From: Haloprofundus halophilus
GTDB taxonomy: Archaea; Halobacteriota; Halobacteria; Halobacteriales; Haloferacaceae
NCBI RefSeq assembly: GCF_003439925.1
Contig: NZ_QQRR01000001.1
Coordinates: forward strand, 248,001 to 312,000
Direction: 5' to 3'
Length of the DNA: 64,000 nt
Shown: in pieces, positions 18,833 through 26,931 of the stretch
Position numbering within the stretch: position 1 is the stretch's first letter
Layout of the letters: every line of letters begins with the position of its first letter
Notes under the pieces: model-generated
Told to the model about the DNA's origin: nothing
Seen by the model: the letters and a program-made list of their open reading frames with translations, nothing else
Databases searched by the model: none
Position numbers and translations under genes: made by a program

Positions 18833-19411
18833 ATGGGTGTCACCGAAGTAGACGAAAACGAGCTCACACTGTCTCGGGAGGAGGCGTTCGAGACGTTGAG
18901 CAATCGGCGTCGACGATACGCGATACACGCGCTCCTCCAGGAAGACGCGCCGGTCGAACTCGGCGAACTCTCGCGGCAGGTCGCGGCGTGGGAGACGGGT
19001 CAGTCGCCGTCTGCGGTCTCCTCCGAGGAGCGTCGGCGAGTGTACAACGCCTTACAGCAGTCGCATCTCCCGAAGATGCACGACGTCGGCGTCGTCGAGT
19101 ACGACCGCGACCGGGGAATCATCTCGACGACGACGGAGGCGTCGAATCTCCACGTGTATCTCGAAATAGTCCCCGGAAACGACATCCCCTGGAGCGTCTA
19201 CTATCTGCTCTTGGGCGCGTTCTCGCTCTCGTTCGCCGGCGCGGTCGTCGGCGGTCTCCCGCCGTTCGGCGCGATACCGTCGCTCGTCGGCGCGCTCGTC
19301 CCCGGGTTACTGTTGGTCGCGTCGGCGGCGGTTCACACGCTTCACAGCCGGCGACAGCGCCTCGGTCGCGACGGGTTACCGCCGGAGCTCCGGCACCAGG
19401 ATAACGAATAA
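18833..19411 (+). CDS. winged-helix (DUF7344-like) regulator with C-terminal membrane anchor
   Basis: 192 residues. The N-terminal half reads LSREEAFETLSNRRRRYAIH then VELGELSRQVAAWETGQ and RRRVYNALQQSHLPKMHDVG, the standard haloarchaeal DUF7344 winged helix. Two hydrophobic segments follow (WSVYYLLLGAFSLSFAGAVV and LVGALVPGLLLVASAAVHTL), then a short basic tail. Membrane-bound regulators of this kind are very frequent in haloarchaea; ligands and targets are unknown. The TATA box at 18801-18810 fixes the start. Confidence 0.85.
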   Translation: MGVTEVDENELTLSREEAFETLSNRRRRYAIHALLQEDAPVELGELSRQVAAWETGQSPSAVSSEERRRVYNALQQSHLPKMHDVGVVEYDRDRGIISTTTEASNLHVYLEIVPGNDIPWSVYYLLLGAFSLSFAGAVVGGLPPFGAIPSLVGALVPGLLLVASAAVHTLHSRRQRLGRDGLPPELRHQDNE

Positions 19412-19497
19412 GGCCGGCCGACTGTCAGTTTCGAATCGACGAAAATCAGCGTCGGTCTCGCGTTCGGTTTTCGGCGCGTCCTCGGTTCTATCGGTAG

Positions 19498-20379
19498 TTA
19501 GGCGAAACCAGCGGCGAGTCCGTCGCTCCCGAGCGCGCTGGCGGTCGCGTCCGACTCGGCCGACACCCCGACGCTCGCCTCGACGTTCGTTACGTCGAAG
19601 GCGTACGCGCCGGTTTCGGTGACGCGGGCGACTTCTCGCTCTCCGTCGAAGAGAACGACGGTCACTCCGACGCGTCCGGTTCGCTCGACGGTCGTTCCGT
19701 CGTCGTCGTTCGCGAACGCCGCGGTGGTGTCGTCGTCGGCGTACGTGACTGCGTCGTCGCCGAACACGGTTCGGAGGTCGAGTTCGCGTTCGTCCTCGGT
19801 CGCGACGGTCTCTCTCGTCGCTTCTCGCCACGTGCCGTCGTCCGTCCGCGCACTCACGACGAAGACGACGGCGTCGACGTTGGCTCGCTCCCACGAGACC
19901 GTCCCGGACAGGTGTCCTCTCACGACGTCGACGGAGCCGTCGTCGCTTCGGACGTCGGCGGCGTCGCCGACCGAGAGCCCGAGGTCGGCGTCGCGCTCGT
20001 CGTTCCCGTTCGACCGGTCACTCCGGTCGTTCGAGCGTTCGGAGCGGTCGTTTTCGTCGTTCTCGTCGCTCTCGTCGGACTCGTCGGAGTTCGCCGCCTC
20101 CGCCGACTCTTCGGTGCTGTTAGACGGCGCTGCTGTCGTCGTCGGCTGCTGGTCGGACCCCTCGTCGTCGCCCGTCTCCGTCGGCGGCGGCGTGACGGTC
20201 GGGTCGGGCGTCGACGTCGCGTTCGTCAGGTCGGTCTGGTCGGTCGGCTGCGACGAATCGCCGCCGAACGGGGAGTCGAGGGCCCCGAACCCCGCCCCCA
20301 ACGCGACGGTCGAGACGAGGATGAGCGCGAAAATCGACTTCTTGGTCACCAGCGCCGCGACGGAGGATTTCAACGGCAT
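19498..20379 (-). CDS. membrane-anchored exported protein with acidic linker
   Basis: 293 residues. A single hydrophobic segment near the N-terminus (KSIFALILVSTVALGAGFGA) is a signal or anchor. It is followed by about 110 residues rich in Ser, Thr, Asp and Glu with DESDESDENDEND and RSERSNDRSDRSN runs. The C-terminal part (about 150-290) looks like a beta-rich extracellular domain (VVRGHLSGTVSWERANVDAV, RTGRVGVTVVLFDGEREVAR). No known family is recognised. The linker and surface location suggest a cell-envelope protein. It lies downstream of, and on the same strand as, a Tat-exported protein, separated by 251 nt. Confidence 0.65.
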   Translation of the reverse strand: MPLKSSVAALVTKKSIFALILVSTVALGAGFGALDSPFGGDSSQPTDQTDLTNATSTPDPTVTPPPTETGDDEGSDQQPTTTAAPSNSTEESAEAANSDESDESDENDENDRSERSNDRSDRSNGNDERDADLGLSVGDAADVRSDDGSVDVVRGHLSGTVSWERANVDAVVFVVSARTDDGTWREATRETVATEDERELDLRTVFGDDAVTYADDDTTAAFANDDDGTTVERTGRVGVTVVLFDGEREVARVTETGAYAFDVTNVEASVGVSAESDATASALGSDGLAAGFA

Positions 20380-20630
20380 CGATTACCCCTGGTTCTCGCC
20401 CGCCGCGGTCGACGGACCCCTCGTCGTCGGGGTTCGGTCGGTCGTCGCGCTGGCATTCGGCGAGCCAGTAACGGGTGTCGCTACCGTTCGTGATGGGTGC
20501 ATACGAGATACCCGCCGGCGGAGTCGAACCGCCGTACGCCAGCGCGGGAGTAGTTGTCGAGAGATGGGTGCGATGCGAGGCGGTTTCGGTGCGACGAGTG
20601 TCGCGCCGAAACGCCCGTTCGCGTCGGCGT

Positions 20631-21719
20631 CTACGACTGGACGATTTCCTCGGTGAGGAAGTACGTCGTGTCCGTCCCGTCCCACGCCGCCTTGCCGTCC
20701 GGGTCGTTCGAGATGGTGACGTGTTCGCCCTCGCCGCCGTAGCTGCTGTTGCAGACGAACTGGTAGGCGTCTCCCTCGCCGAAGCCGAGACCGCTGGCGT
20801 CGAATTCGATGTGGAAGGACTCTCCGTCCTTGTCGATAGAGACCATCTCGGGGATGGAAATGTCGTTCCACGATCCGTCCGTGACCGCTTTTGCGAACGT
20901 CCCGTTGGAGGCGTGCCATCCGATCTGGAACGCCGGGTGGCTGTCCGTCTTGATTCCGAGGGCCATGTTCGCAGACGGTTCGTCCTCGTCGGACCACGGT
21001 TCCTCCAGTTCCACGTCGAACAGGACCTTCGAGAGGTCGTTGCCGTCGTAGACGTAGGAGATGAACAGCTCCATCGCTCCCTCGGTGTACTCGGGGTCGA
21101 ACTTGTCGGGGTTCTTCAGGTCCTGATTCGCCCGCGAGATGTAGTGAGAGTCGTAGCCACCGGCCGAACCAGTAGCCTCACTCTCGGAAGCGACCGTCTC
21201 CTTCTCGTTCGTCACTTCGAGAGCCATCGTTCCGTCTTCGCTGGCCGAGACTGCCGAGCCGTTGCGGGGAGTCACTTCGATTCCCAGACTGAGTTTCAGA
21301 TTGGAAGTGACCGTCTCCCCGTCGTCCGAAACCGAAAACGCCTCGTCGCCGAACACGTCGGTCACGTCCTCCTCCAGCGAGAACGGGGCGCTACCGTGCG
21401 TGTTAGTGAGCCCTTCGAGTTTGACCGAATCGATCTCTTTGGATTCATCATCGCCCTCGACCTCGCCGCTGAGAGTGACCGTCGCGTAGTCTGCGGGCGA
21501 GTCGAACCCGTCCCAGGTGACGGTCCCCTCCACAGCGACGACGTAGCGCGTCACGGCGCCCTCGTCGTTGACGACCGGGTCCGGGTCGTTCACCGTGAAC
21601 GCTGCGTCAACGTTCTCCGCGGCCGCAGTGCTCGCGAATCCCGCGCCGACTCCGACCGCGCCGATTGCTCCGAGTGCCGATACGACTTTCCGCCGACTGA
21701 ACTTGTTCTGCTTGGACAT
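20631..21719 (-). CDS. Tat-exported protein of unknown function
   Basis: 362 residues from ATG 21719; longer upstream reading adds a basic non-conserved stretch. The N-terminus has a twin-arginine signal, KFSRRKVVSALGAIGAVGVG then AGFASTAAAEN, with a likely cleavage after TAAA. The mature protein is acidic and beta-rich, with repeated EVTNEKE and LSGEVEGDDE segments and a C-terminal half (SFHIEFDASGLGFGEGDAYQ). Only one Cys is visible. There is no lipobox. It is exported folded, as is usual in haloarchaea. No family recognised; the acidic beta-rich body fits an envelope or secreted binding protein. Confidence 0.75.
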   Translation of the reverse strand: MSKQNKFSRRKVVSALGAIGAVGVGAGFASTAAAENVDAAFTVNDPDPVVNDEGAVTRYVVAVEGTVTWDGFDSPADYATVTLSGEVEGDDESKEIDSVKLEGLTNTHGSAPFSLEEDVTDVFGDEAFSVSDDGETVTSNLKLSLGIEVTPRNGSAVSASEDGTMALEVTNEKETVASESEATGSAGGYDSHYISRANQDLKNPDKFDPEYTEGAMELFISYVYDGNDLSKVLFDVELEEPWSDEDEPSANMALGIKTDSHPAFQIGWHASNGTFAKAVTDGSWNDISIPEMVSIDKDGESFHIEFDASGLGFGEGDAYQFVCNSSYGGEGEHVTISNDPDGKAAWDGTDTTYFLTEEIVQS

Positions 21720-21949
21720 GGTTCGCGTCTTGCCGGTCCCTGCCGGCTTGCTTTCCACTCGGGGTGGTACCCACTTACTCATTAGCCAGGAGATATGTCT
21801 CACTGGTTGTCAGAATACCGTTCAACCGGTGTCAGAAGTCCAGTAATTGACCCCTACCGTCACGTTTAGGACCGCCGGACGGGGGATTGCCACTACCGTG
21901 TTCCGAAGCTCAGACGCTTACAGATGTGGCGTTCGTCGGCTTTCGATAG

Positions 21950-22078
21950 ATGGCATGTGGCACGGTGTGGCGAGTCGATAGCGAGAACGACGAGGTCCGC
22001 GTCTCGGTCGAAGGACAGTCGGTCGAAGCGGCCGTCGTCAGCGAGACGACGCCGTGCGGAGAGGCGACAACGGAATGA
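21950..22078 (+). CDS. 42-residue small protein
   Basis: MACGTVWRVDSENDEVRVSV followed by EGQSVEAAVVSETTPCGEAT and TE. Codon use is that of real genes here (GTC, GAG, ACG), and the reading stays acidic with two Cys near the ends. A CTTAC element about 28 nt upstream can act as TATA. Too short for most gene callers. No family known to me. The evidence is codon use and length only. Confidence 0.4.
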   Translation: MACGTVWRVDSENDEVRVSVEGQSVEAAVVSETTPCGEATTE

Positions 22079-22125
22079 ACGGGCAGAACGCTCATACTTC
22101 CGGGGCCGGAATCTGGTCACGATGC

Positions 22126-22155
22126 CCCTCTCGACAGCCGTACGCTTCGAGAGGG
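22126..22155. promoter_or_regulatory. inverted repeat next to the gnaD TATA box
   Basis: CCCTCTCGA and TCGAGAGGG are perfect 9-bp complements separated by 12 nt. The right arm ends 10 nt before the CTTTAC TATA element (22165-22170). That is the position expected for an operator or activator site. Confidence 0.5.
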
Positions 22156-22164
22156 TCTCAAAAC

Positions 22165-22170
22165 CTTTAC
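22165..22170 (+). promoter_or_regulatory. TATA box of gnaD
   Basis: AACCTTTAC lies 27 nt before ATG 22195, giving a near-leaderless transcript. It directly follows the 9-bp inverted repeat. Confidence 0.5.
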
Positions 22171-22194
22171 TTCACACCGAGTAAATACCAGACC

Positions 22195-23433
22195 ATGACA
22201 CGAAACTACGCAGAGCTCCACGACCCGAACGCGGAGTACACGATGCGGGACCTCTCCGCCGAGACGATGGGCGTCACCGGCGAGCGGGGCGGGACTCGCG
22301 ACGTCGAGATCACGGACGTTCAGACGACGATGATCGACGGCAACTTCCCGTGGACGCTCGTCCGCGTCTACACCGACGCGGGCGTCGTCGGCACCGGCGA
22401 AGCCTACTGGGGCGCCGGCGTCCCCGAACTCGTCCAGCGGATGACGCCGTTCGTCATCGGAGAGAACCCGCTCGACATCGACCGAATCACCGAACACCTC
22501 GTCCAGAAGATGTCCGGCGAGGGCTCCATCGGCGGTGTCACCGTCACCGCCATCTCCGGCATCGAGATCGCGCTGCACGACCTCGCGGGTAAGATTCTCG
22601 ACGTTCCCGCCTACCAGCTGCTCGGCGGAAAGTACCGCGACGAGGTCCGCGTCTACTGCGACTGCCACACCGAAGAGGAGGCCGACCCCGACGCCTGCGC
22701 CGACGAGGCCGAGCGAGTCGTCGAGGACCTCGGTTACGACGCGCTGAAATTCGACCTCGACGTTCCGTCGGGGCTGGAGAAGGACCGCGCGAACCGCCAC
22801 CTCCGCCCGGGCGAGATACGCCACAAAGCCGAAATCGTCGAGAAGGTGACCGAGCGCGTGAAGGACCGCGCCGACGTCGCCTTCGACTGCCACTGGACGT
22901 TCTCGGCGGGTAGCGCAAAGCGCCTCGCGCGGGCAATCGAGGACTACGACGTCTGGTGGCTCGAAGACCCCGTTCCGCCGGAGAACCACGACGTCCAGCG
23001 CGAGGTGACGCAGTACACCTCGACGCCGATCACCGCCGGCGAGAACGTCTACCGCAAGCACGGCCACCGCCGACTCCTCGAAGAGCAGGCCGTCGACATC
23101 ATCGCCCCCGACATGCCGAAGGTGGGCGGCATGCGCGAGACGCGGAAGATCGCCGACATGGCCGACACTTACTACGTCCCGGTGGCGATGCACAACGTCT
23201 CCTCGCCCGTGGCGACGATGGCCTCCGCGCACGTCGGCGCGTCCATCCCGAACTCGCTGGCCGTCGAGTACCACTCCTACGAGCTCGGCTGGTGGGAGGA
23301 CCTGGTCGAGGAGGACGTCATCGAGGACGGATACATCGAGATTCCGGAGAAGCCCGGCCTCGGCCTGACGCTCGACATGGACGTCGTCGAAGAGCGCATG
23401 GTCGACGGCGAAGAGCTGTTCGACGAAGCATAG
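22195..23433 (+). CDS. gnaD: gluconate dehydratase-like enzyme (enolase superfamily)
   Basis: 412 residues. Dehydrates an aldonic acid (D-gluconate, possibly D-xylonate or galactonate) to the 2-keto-3-deoxy acid, the entry of the semi-phosphorylated Entner-Doudoroff route in haloarchaea. The start MTRNYAELHDPNAEYTMRDL closely resembles the haloferax GnaD as I remember it. The capping domain is N-terminal. The barrel shows VAFDCHWTFSAGSAKRL, WWLEDPVPPENHD and TAGENVYRKHG for metal binding, and VAMHNVSSPVA with the catalytic His. The stop codon lies inside a 45-bp repeat. Upstream there is an operator-like inverted repeat. Confidence 0.85.
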   Translation: MTRNYAELHDPNAEYTMRDLSAETMGVTGERGGTRDVEITDVQTTMIDGNFPWTLVRVYTDAGVVGTGEAYWGAGVPELVQRMTPFVIGENPLDIDRITEHLVQKMSGEGSIGGVTVTAISGIEIALHDLAGKILDVPAYQLLGGKYRDEVRVYCDCHTEEEADPDACADEAERVVEDLGYDALKFDLDVPSGLEKDRANRHLRPGEIRHKAEIVEKVTERVKDRADVAFDCHWTFSAGSAKRLARAIEDYDVWWLEDPVPPENHDVQREVTQYTSTPITAGENVYRKHGHRRLLEEQAVDIIAPDMPKVGGMRETRKIADMADTYYVPVAMHNVSSPVATMASAHVGASIPNSLAVEYHSYELGWWEDLVEEDVIEDGYIEIPEKPGLGLTLDMDVVEERMVDGEELFDEA

Positions 23434-23561
23434 CTTCGTCGAGCCAGCGAATCTCTGATTTGCTCTGTTCGACTGAGCGAAGCGAAGTCGAGCACGTGAC
23501 GCCCTGCGTCACGACGTTCGACGAAGCATAGCATCGTCGAGCCAGCGAATCTCCGATTTGC
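23419..23561 (+). repeat. 45-bp direct repeat pair flanking two hairpins, at the gnaD 3' end
   Basis: Copies at 23419-23463 and 23517-23561 differ at two bases; the first includes the last codons and TAG of gnaD. The first copy holds a perfect 9-bp hairpin (CGACGAAGC-ATA-GCTTCGTCG). Between the copies are TCGACT...AGTCGA (23469-23491) and GTGACG-CCCTG-CGTCAC (23496-23512). It may end the gnaD transcript or be a relic of a small mobile repeat. Confidence 0.85.
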
Positions 23562-23806
23562 GGTCTGCAAGACGCTGTCGCGACGACAAATACGCTTCAA
23601 TCACGTTCGAACCGTCCGATTTCGCGCGTTCACCGTGCTATAGCCGGCTCAAATCCCGATACGGCGTCGAAGAAACCTATGAAACGCTCGATTCGGGGCC
23701 CCGCTCGTCGCTATAGTGCACATCCGTCGGCGGCGTCGCAGAACGGACAGGTGGTCTGAACGAATCCGGCCGTCCCTTCGCGGACACTGTCCCGATTCCC
23801 GGAGTG
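23562..23806. other. intergenic region, no gene seen
   Basis: About 245 bases after the repeat pair. Two CTATAG-containing segments (about 23638 and 23712) are the only notable sequence. No ORF with typical codon use was seen. Confidence 0.5.
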
Positions 23807-23815
23807 TATTATTTA
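23807..23815 (+). promoter_or_regulatory. TATA box of the formamidase gene
   Basis: TATTATTTA is centred about 29 nt before ATG 23840. It supports that ATG over the upstream in-frame start at 23804. Confidence 0.6.
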
Positions 23816-23839
23816 GCTGTCCGACGCTACTGTCACTGT

Positions 23840-24802
23840 ATGGCGCAGCACGACTACACCGTCGACTACGAACTGAGCGACGACGACGAGAACATCCACA
23901 ACGTCTGGGACAACAGCCTCGACCCGGTGTTGAGAGTCGAACCCGGAGAGGTCGTTCGATTCGAGTGCCGCGACGCCCTCGACGGACAGGTGACGCAGGA
24001 CTCGACGGCCGAAGACCTCGCCAACGCGAGTTTCGACCCGGTGCATCCGCTCACCGGTCCCGTGGCCGTCGAGGGCGCGGAACCCGGCGACGTGCTCGTC
24101 GTCGAACTGCTCGACTTCGAGCACAAGGGCTGGGGGTTCACCGGCTACATGCCCGGCGAGATGGGTCTCGGCCTCCTCCCCGAGGAGTTCGAGGAGGCGG
24201 GGTTGCACATCTGGGACCTCGGCGAGGAGACCGCCGAGTTCGTCGACGGCATCGAGGTACCGCTCGACATGTTTCCCGGTATCATCGGCGTCGCGCCGGG
24301 CGAGGCGGGTGAGCACGATACGCTTCCGCCGAGTGCCACCGGCGGCAACATGGACGTCAAGCACATGACCGCCGGGTCTACGGTGTACCTCCCCGTGGAA
24401 ACCGAGGGCGCGCTGTTCTCGACGGCCGACTGCCACGCGGCACAGGGTGACGGCGAAGTGTGCGTGACCGGCATCGAAGCGCCGATGTTCGTCACCGCCC
24501 GCTTCGACGTGCGTAAAGACATGGACATCGAGCAACCGCAGTTCGAGACCGACGGCCCGTTCACGCCGACGGGACAGGACGAACGGATGTACGGGACGAC
24601 GGGCATCGACAGCGACCTGATGGAGGCGACGAAGAAGGCGATTCGACACATGATAGAGCATCTCCACACCGAACGCGACCTGACGCGCGGCGAGGCGTAC
24701 ATCCTCTGCTCGGCCGCGGTGGACCTGAAGATAAGCGAAGTCGTCGACGCGCCGAACTGGACGGTGACGGCGTACCTGCCCGAGAGCATCTTCCCGCAGT
24801 AG
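23840..24802 (+). CDS. acetamidase/formamidase family protein
   Basis: 320 residues. Hydrolyses formamide or short amides to ammonia and the acid. Family landmarks are the N-terminal HNVWDNSLDPVLRVEPGEVV, LTGPVAVEGAEPGDVLVVEL, GGNMDVKHMTAGSTVYLPVE and the ADCHAAQGDGEVCVTGIE region with the proposed zinc/active-site residues. The C-terminal helix region (KKAIRHMIEHLHTERDLTRGEAYILCSAAVDLKI split across positions 265-300) is typical. The length and all blocks match the family. No amide transporter is adjacent; the gene is monocistronic. Confidence 0.9.
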   Translation: MAQHDYTVDYELSDDDENIHNVWDNSLDPVLRVEPGEVVRFECRDALDGQVTQDSTAEDLANASFDPVHPLTGPVAVEGAEPGDVLVVELLDFEHKGWGFTGYMPGEMGLGLLPEEFEEAGLHIWDLGEETAEFVDGIEVPLDMFPGIIGVAPGEAGEHDTLPPSATGGNMDVKHMTAGSTVYLPVETEGALFSTADCHAAQGDGEVCVTGIEAPMFVTARFDVRKDMDIEQPQFETDGPFTPTGQDERMYGTTGIDSDLMEATKKAIRHMIEHLHTERDLTRGEAYILCSAAVDLKISEVVDAPNWTVTAYLPESIFPQ

Positions 24803-24815
24803 AGCGGTTCTCCGG

Positions 24816-25322
24816 CTACAGACCCAACCGTTCGGCTATCTTCCGCCCCATCGTCCGGGGGTCCGCTTCGACGATTTCGAGGTCGTCGCCGGCGCGAATC
24901 GTTCCCGGCTGGACGACGTCGGCGCAGATTCCCCCGCGCTTGTTCTTCAGCGCCCGCGCGACGCCCTCCTCGCCGGCGACCTGCTCGACGTGCGCACACG
25001 GTGGTCGCGGGCGCGTCCCGCGGAGGAGCGCGTCGCCGACGCGGAACGTGGTGTGTAGCAGGTCGTGGACCTCCACGCCGCGGGTGACGACGTTTCGGCG
25101 GTGGCGGCCGTCGGTGAGGTCGATGCCGAACTCGTCGCGTATCTCGTCGACGGCCTCGGCTTCGATGAGGGTCACCTCGCAGACGTCGTACGGCGAGTAG
25201 TAGCCGCGGCCGGTCTGGTAGCGGTCGCCGCTGAGACCACCCTCGACGGCGTCGACGCTGTCGAGTTCCTCCATCGGTGCGCTGTCCTCGGGGGCGACGA
25301 AGACGCGTTCGACGTGAGCCAT
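24816..25322 (-). CDS. MOSC-domain protein
   Basis: 168 residues. MOSC domains bind the molybdenum cofactor sulfur through a conserved Cys and are found in Moco sulfurases and mARC-type reductases. Here GGLSGDRYQTGRGYYSP near the N-terminus, GRHRRNVVTRGVEVHDL in the middle and GTRPRPPCAHVEQVAGEEG with the conserved Cys are visible. It is a stand-alone MOSC domain (YiiM-like size), with no fused reductase. It may act in detoxification of N-hydroxylated bases or in Moco handling. Divergent from the SDR gene. Confidence 0.85.
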   Translation of the reverse strand: MAHVERVFVAPEDSAPMEELDSVDAVEGGLSGDRYQTGRGYYSPYDVCEVTLIEAEAVDEIRDEFGIDLTDGRHRRNVVTRGVEVHDLLHTTFRVGDALLRGTRPRPPCAHVEQVAGEEGVARALKNKRGGICADVVQPGTIRAGDDLEIVEADPRTMGRKIAERLGL

Positions 25323-25501
25323 ACGTTCGGTAGCGCCTCCACCGACAAAGCGGTTCGTCGGCGGCGACGTCTCGGCGATTCGCCGGCGAGCAGTGGACGA
25401 ATCTCGTCGTCGACGAGAATCGACTGCACGGAGAAGGCGCGAGTTGCACGCCGTGCCACCGCCCGTCGCGTTTTATGTGCCGCACGGGAGTATCGGGAGA
25501 C

Positions 25502-26332
25502 GTGACACGGGTCGTACTCATCACCGGTTGCGACGAGGGTATCGGACGACGGGCGGCGCGGACGTTCGCCGCCGCCGACTGGACCGTCTACGCGACGGGC
25601 CTCGACGAGGAGGCGCTCGAACCGCTCGAAGACAACGGCTGCGAGACGGCAGTGCTCGACGTGACCGACGAGGGTGCGGAGTCGGTCGTCGACGACGTCG
25701 TCGAGGAGGCGGGCCGACTCGACTGCCTCGTCAACAACGCCGGCGTCGGCCACGTCGGAGCCGTCGAGGAGACCGAGGCCGAGGACGTGGCCGCTCTCCT
25801 GGAGGTGAACGTCGTCGGGATGCACCGCGTCACGAGGGCAGCGCTCCCGCACCTCCGCGACTCCGAAATCGGCCGCGTCGTGAACCTCTCGAGCGTCGTC
25901 GGCCGCTACCCGCTGCCGGGGATGGCCGCCTACACCGCCTCGAAGTTCGCCGTCGAAGGGTGGACGGAGGCGCTCCGCGCCGAGCTCGAACCGTTCGGCG
26001 TCGACGCGATACTCGTCGAACCCGGCGTCGTCGGCACCGGATTCGTCGACGACCTCTTCTCGGACGTGGAGAACCGAGCCGCCGAGGGCGGCCGCTACGC
26101 CGACCTCTACCGGATGCTCGACTACTGGCTACCGGACCTCGAAGACCTCGGCGGCGACGCCGACGAGACGGCGAACACCATCGTCCGCGCGGCGAGTGCG
26201 CCGAAACCGCGCGAGCGGTACCCCGTGGGGACGCAGGGCCGCGCGCTCGTCCTCGGCGGACACCTCCCGGCGTGGGTGCGCGACGCCGGGTGGCGCGTCG
26301 CTCGCAACGTATCGCGCGTGTTCGGGAGGTGA
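25502..26332 (+). CDS. short-chain dehydrogenase/reductase
   Basis: 276 residues from GTG 25502. TTTTAT at 25471-25476 is 28 nt upstream and overlaps the alternative ATG 25475, which therefore cannot be used. Classical SDR motifs: cofactor loop LITGCDEGIGRRAART (TGxxxGIG), NNAG in DCLVNNAGVGHVG, the catalytic Ser in VNLSSVVGRY and Y-x-x-x-K in YTASKFAVEG. A C-terminal extension beyond the usual 250 residues is basic. Substrate unknown. It precedes the methylmalonyl-CoA epimerase gene by about 80 nt but probably has its own promoter. Confidence 0.88.
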   Translation: MTRVVLITGCDEGIGRRAARTFAAADWTVYATGLDEEALEPLEDNGCETAVLDVTDEGAESVVDDVVEEAGRLDCLVNNAGVGHVGAVEETEAEDVAALLEVNVVGMHRVTRAALPHLRDSEIGRVVNLSSVVGRYPLPGMAAYTASKFAVEGWTEALRAELEPFGVDAILVEPGVVGTGFVDDLFSDVENRAAEGGRYADLYRMLDYWLPDLEDLGGDADETANTIVRAASAPKPRERYPVGTQGRALVLGGHLPAWVRDAGWRVARNVSRVFGR

Positions 26333-26409
26333 GTTCGCGACTCCCGGAGAGTCTTCCACCGTCGAACTATCGTTCGGGGATTTATCTCTTCGTCCGACGA
26401 AGCGCGGGT

Positions 26410-26793
26410 ATGCAGTTCGACCACGCAGGCGTCGCCACCCGCGACGCAGACGCGCTCGCGGAGTTGTTCGGTCAGTTGTTCGACGCCCCGGAAGTCCACC
26501 GCGAGGAGTTCGACGGGATGACCGTCGTCTTCCTCGAACTCGACGGCGGCTACTTCGAGTTGCTCGAACCGCACGCCGACGGCGCTATCGCGCGCTACCT
26601 CGACAGCACCGGACCCGGACTCCACCACTTCGCGCTCGCGACGGAGGATATCGAATCGGCACTCGACACCGCGAGAGCGGCGGGCGTCGAACTCATCGAC
26701 GAGGAACCGAGACCGGGTGCGTGGGGCCATCAGGTCGCCTTCTTGCACCCGAAATCGACCGGCGGCGTCCTCGTCGAGTTCGTCGAGCACTGA
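26410..26793 (+). CDS. mce: methylmalonyl-CoA epimerase-like VOC protein
   Basis: 127 residues, one VOC unit in two beta-alpha-beta modules. FDHAGVATRDADALAELFGQ opens it with the metal His, GPGLHHFALATEDIESALD has the second His, and the C-terminal GGVLVEFVEH has the last Glu. This spacing and length are typical of methylmalonyl-CoA epimerase, which interconverts the (S) and (R) forms in propionyl-CoA metabolism. The mutase genes are not in the window. Another small VOC activity cannot be excluded. Confidence 0.82.
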   Translation: MQFDHAGVATRDADALAELFGQLFDAPEVHREEFDGMTVVFLELDGGYFELLEPHADGAIARYLDSTGPGLHHFALATEDIESALDTARAAGVELIDEEPRPGAWGHQVAFLHPKSTGGVLVEFVEH

Positions 26794-26931
26794 CGAACCG
26801 CTCGCTTCGTTTCGTCCGATTCGGTTCCGTCTCGCCGGGTTCCGGCTACGCGGCCGAACCGAGCGGTGCGACCGACGATACCGGGAGCGGCCGATGCAAA
26901 GACAGTTGTGCCCCGCCCGCCATCCCGAGGT

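Noticed and set aside
19376-19894. Arg-rich minus-strand frame overlapping the winged-helix gene end and the exported protein
   Set aside because: Out-of-frame shadow of the acidic exported protein.
20500-20600. Full tRNA gene on the minus strand
   Set aside because: Only a T arm and 3' acceptor strand are seen; there is no D arm, anticodon arm or 5' acceptor strand.
20475-21785. A 436-codon plus-strand frame opposite the Tat-exported protein
   Set aside because: It is the complement of a gene with a clear Tat signal; its Arg/Val-rich composition is a shadow.
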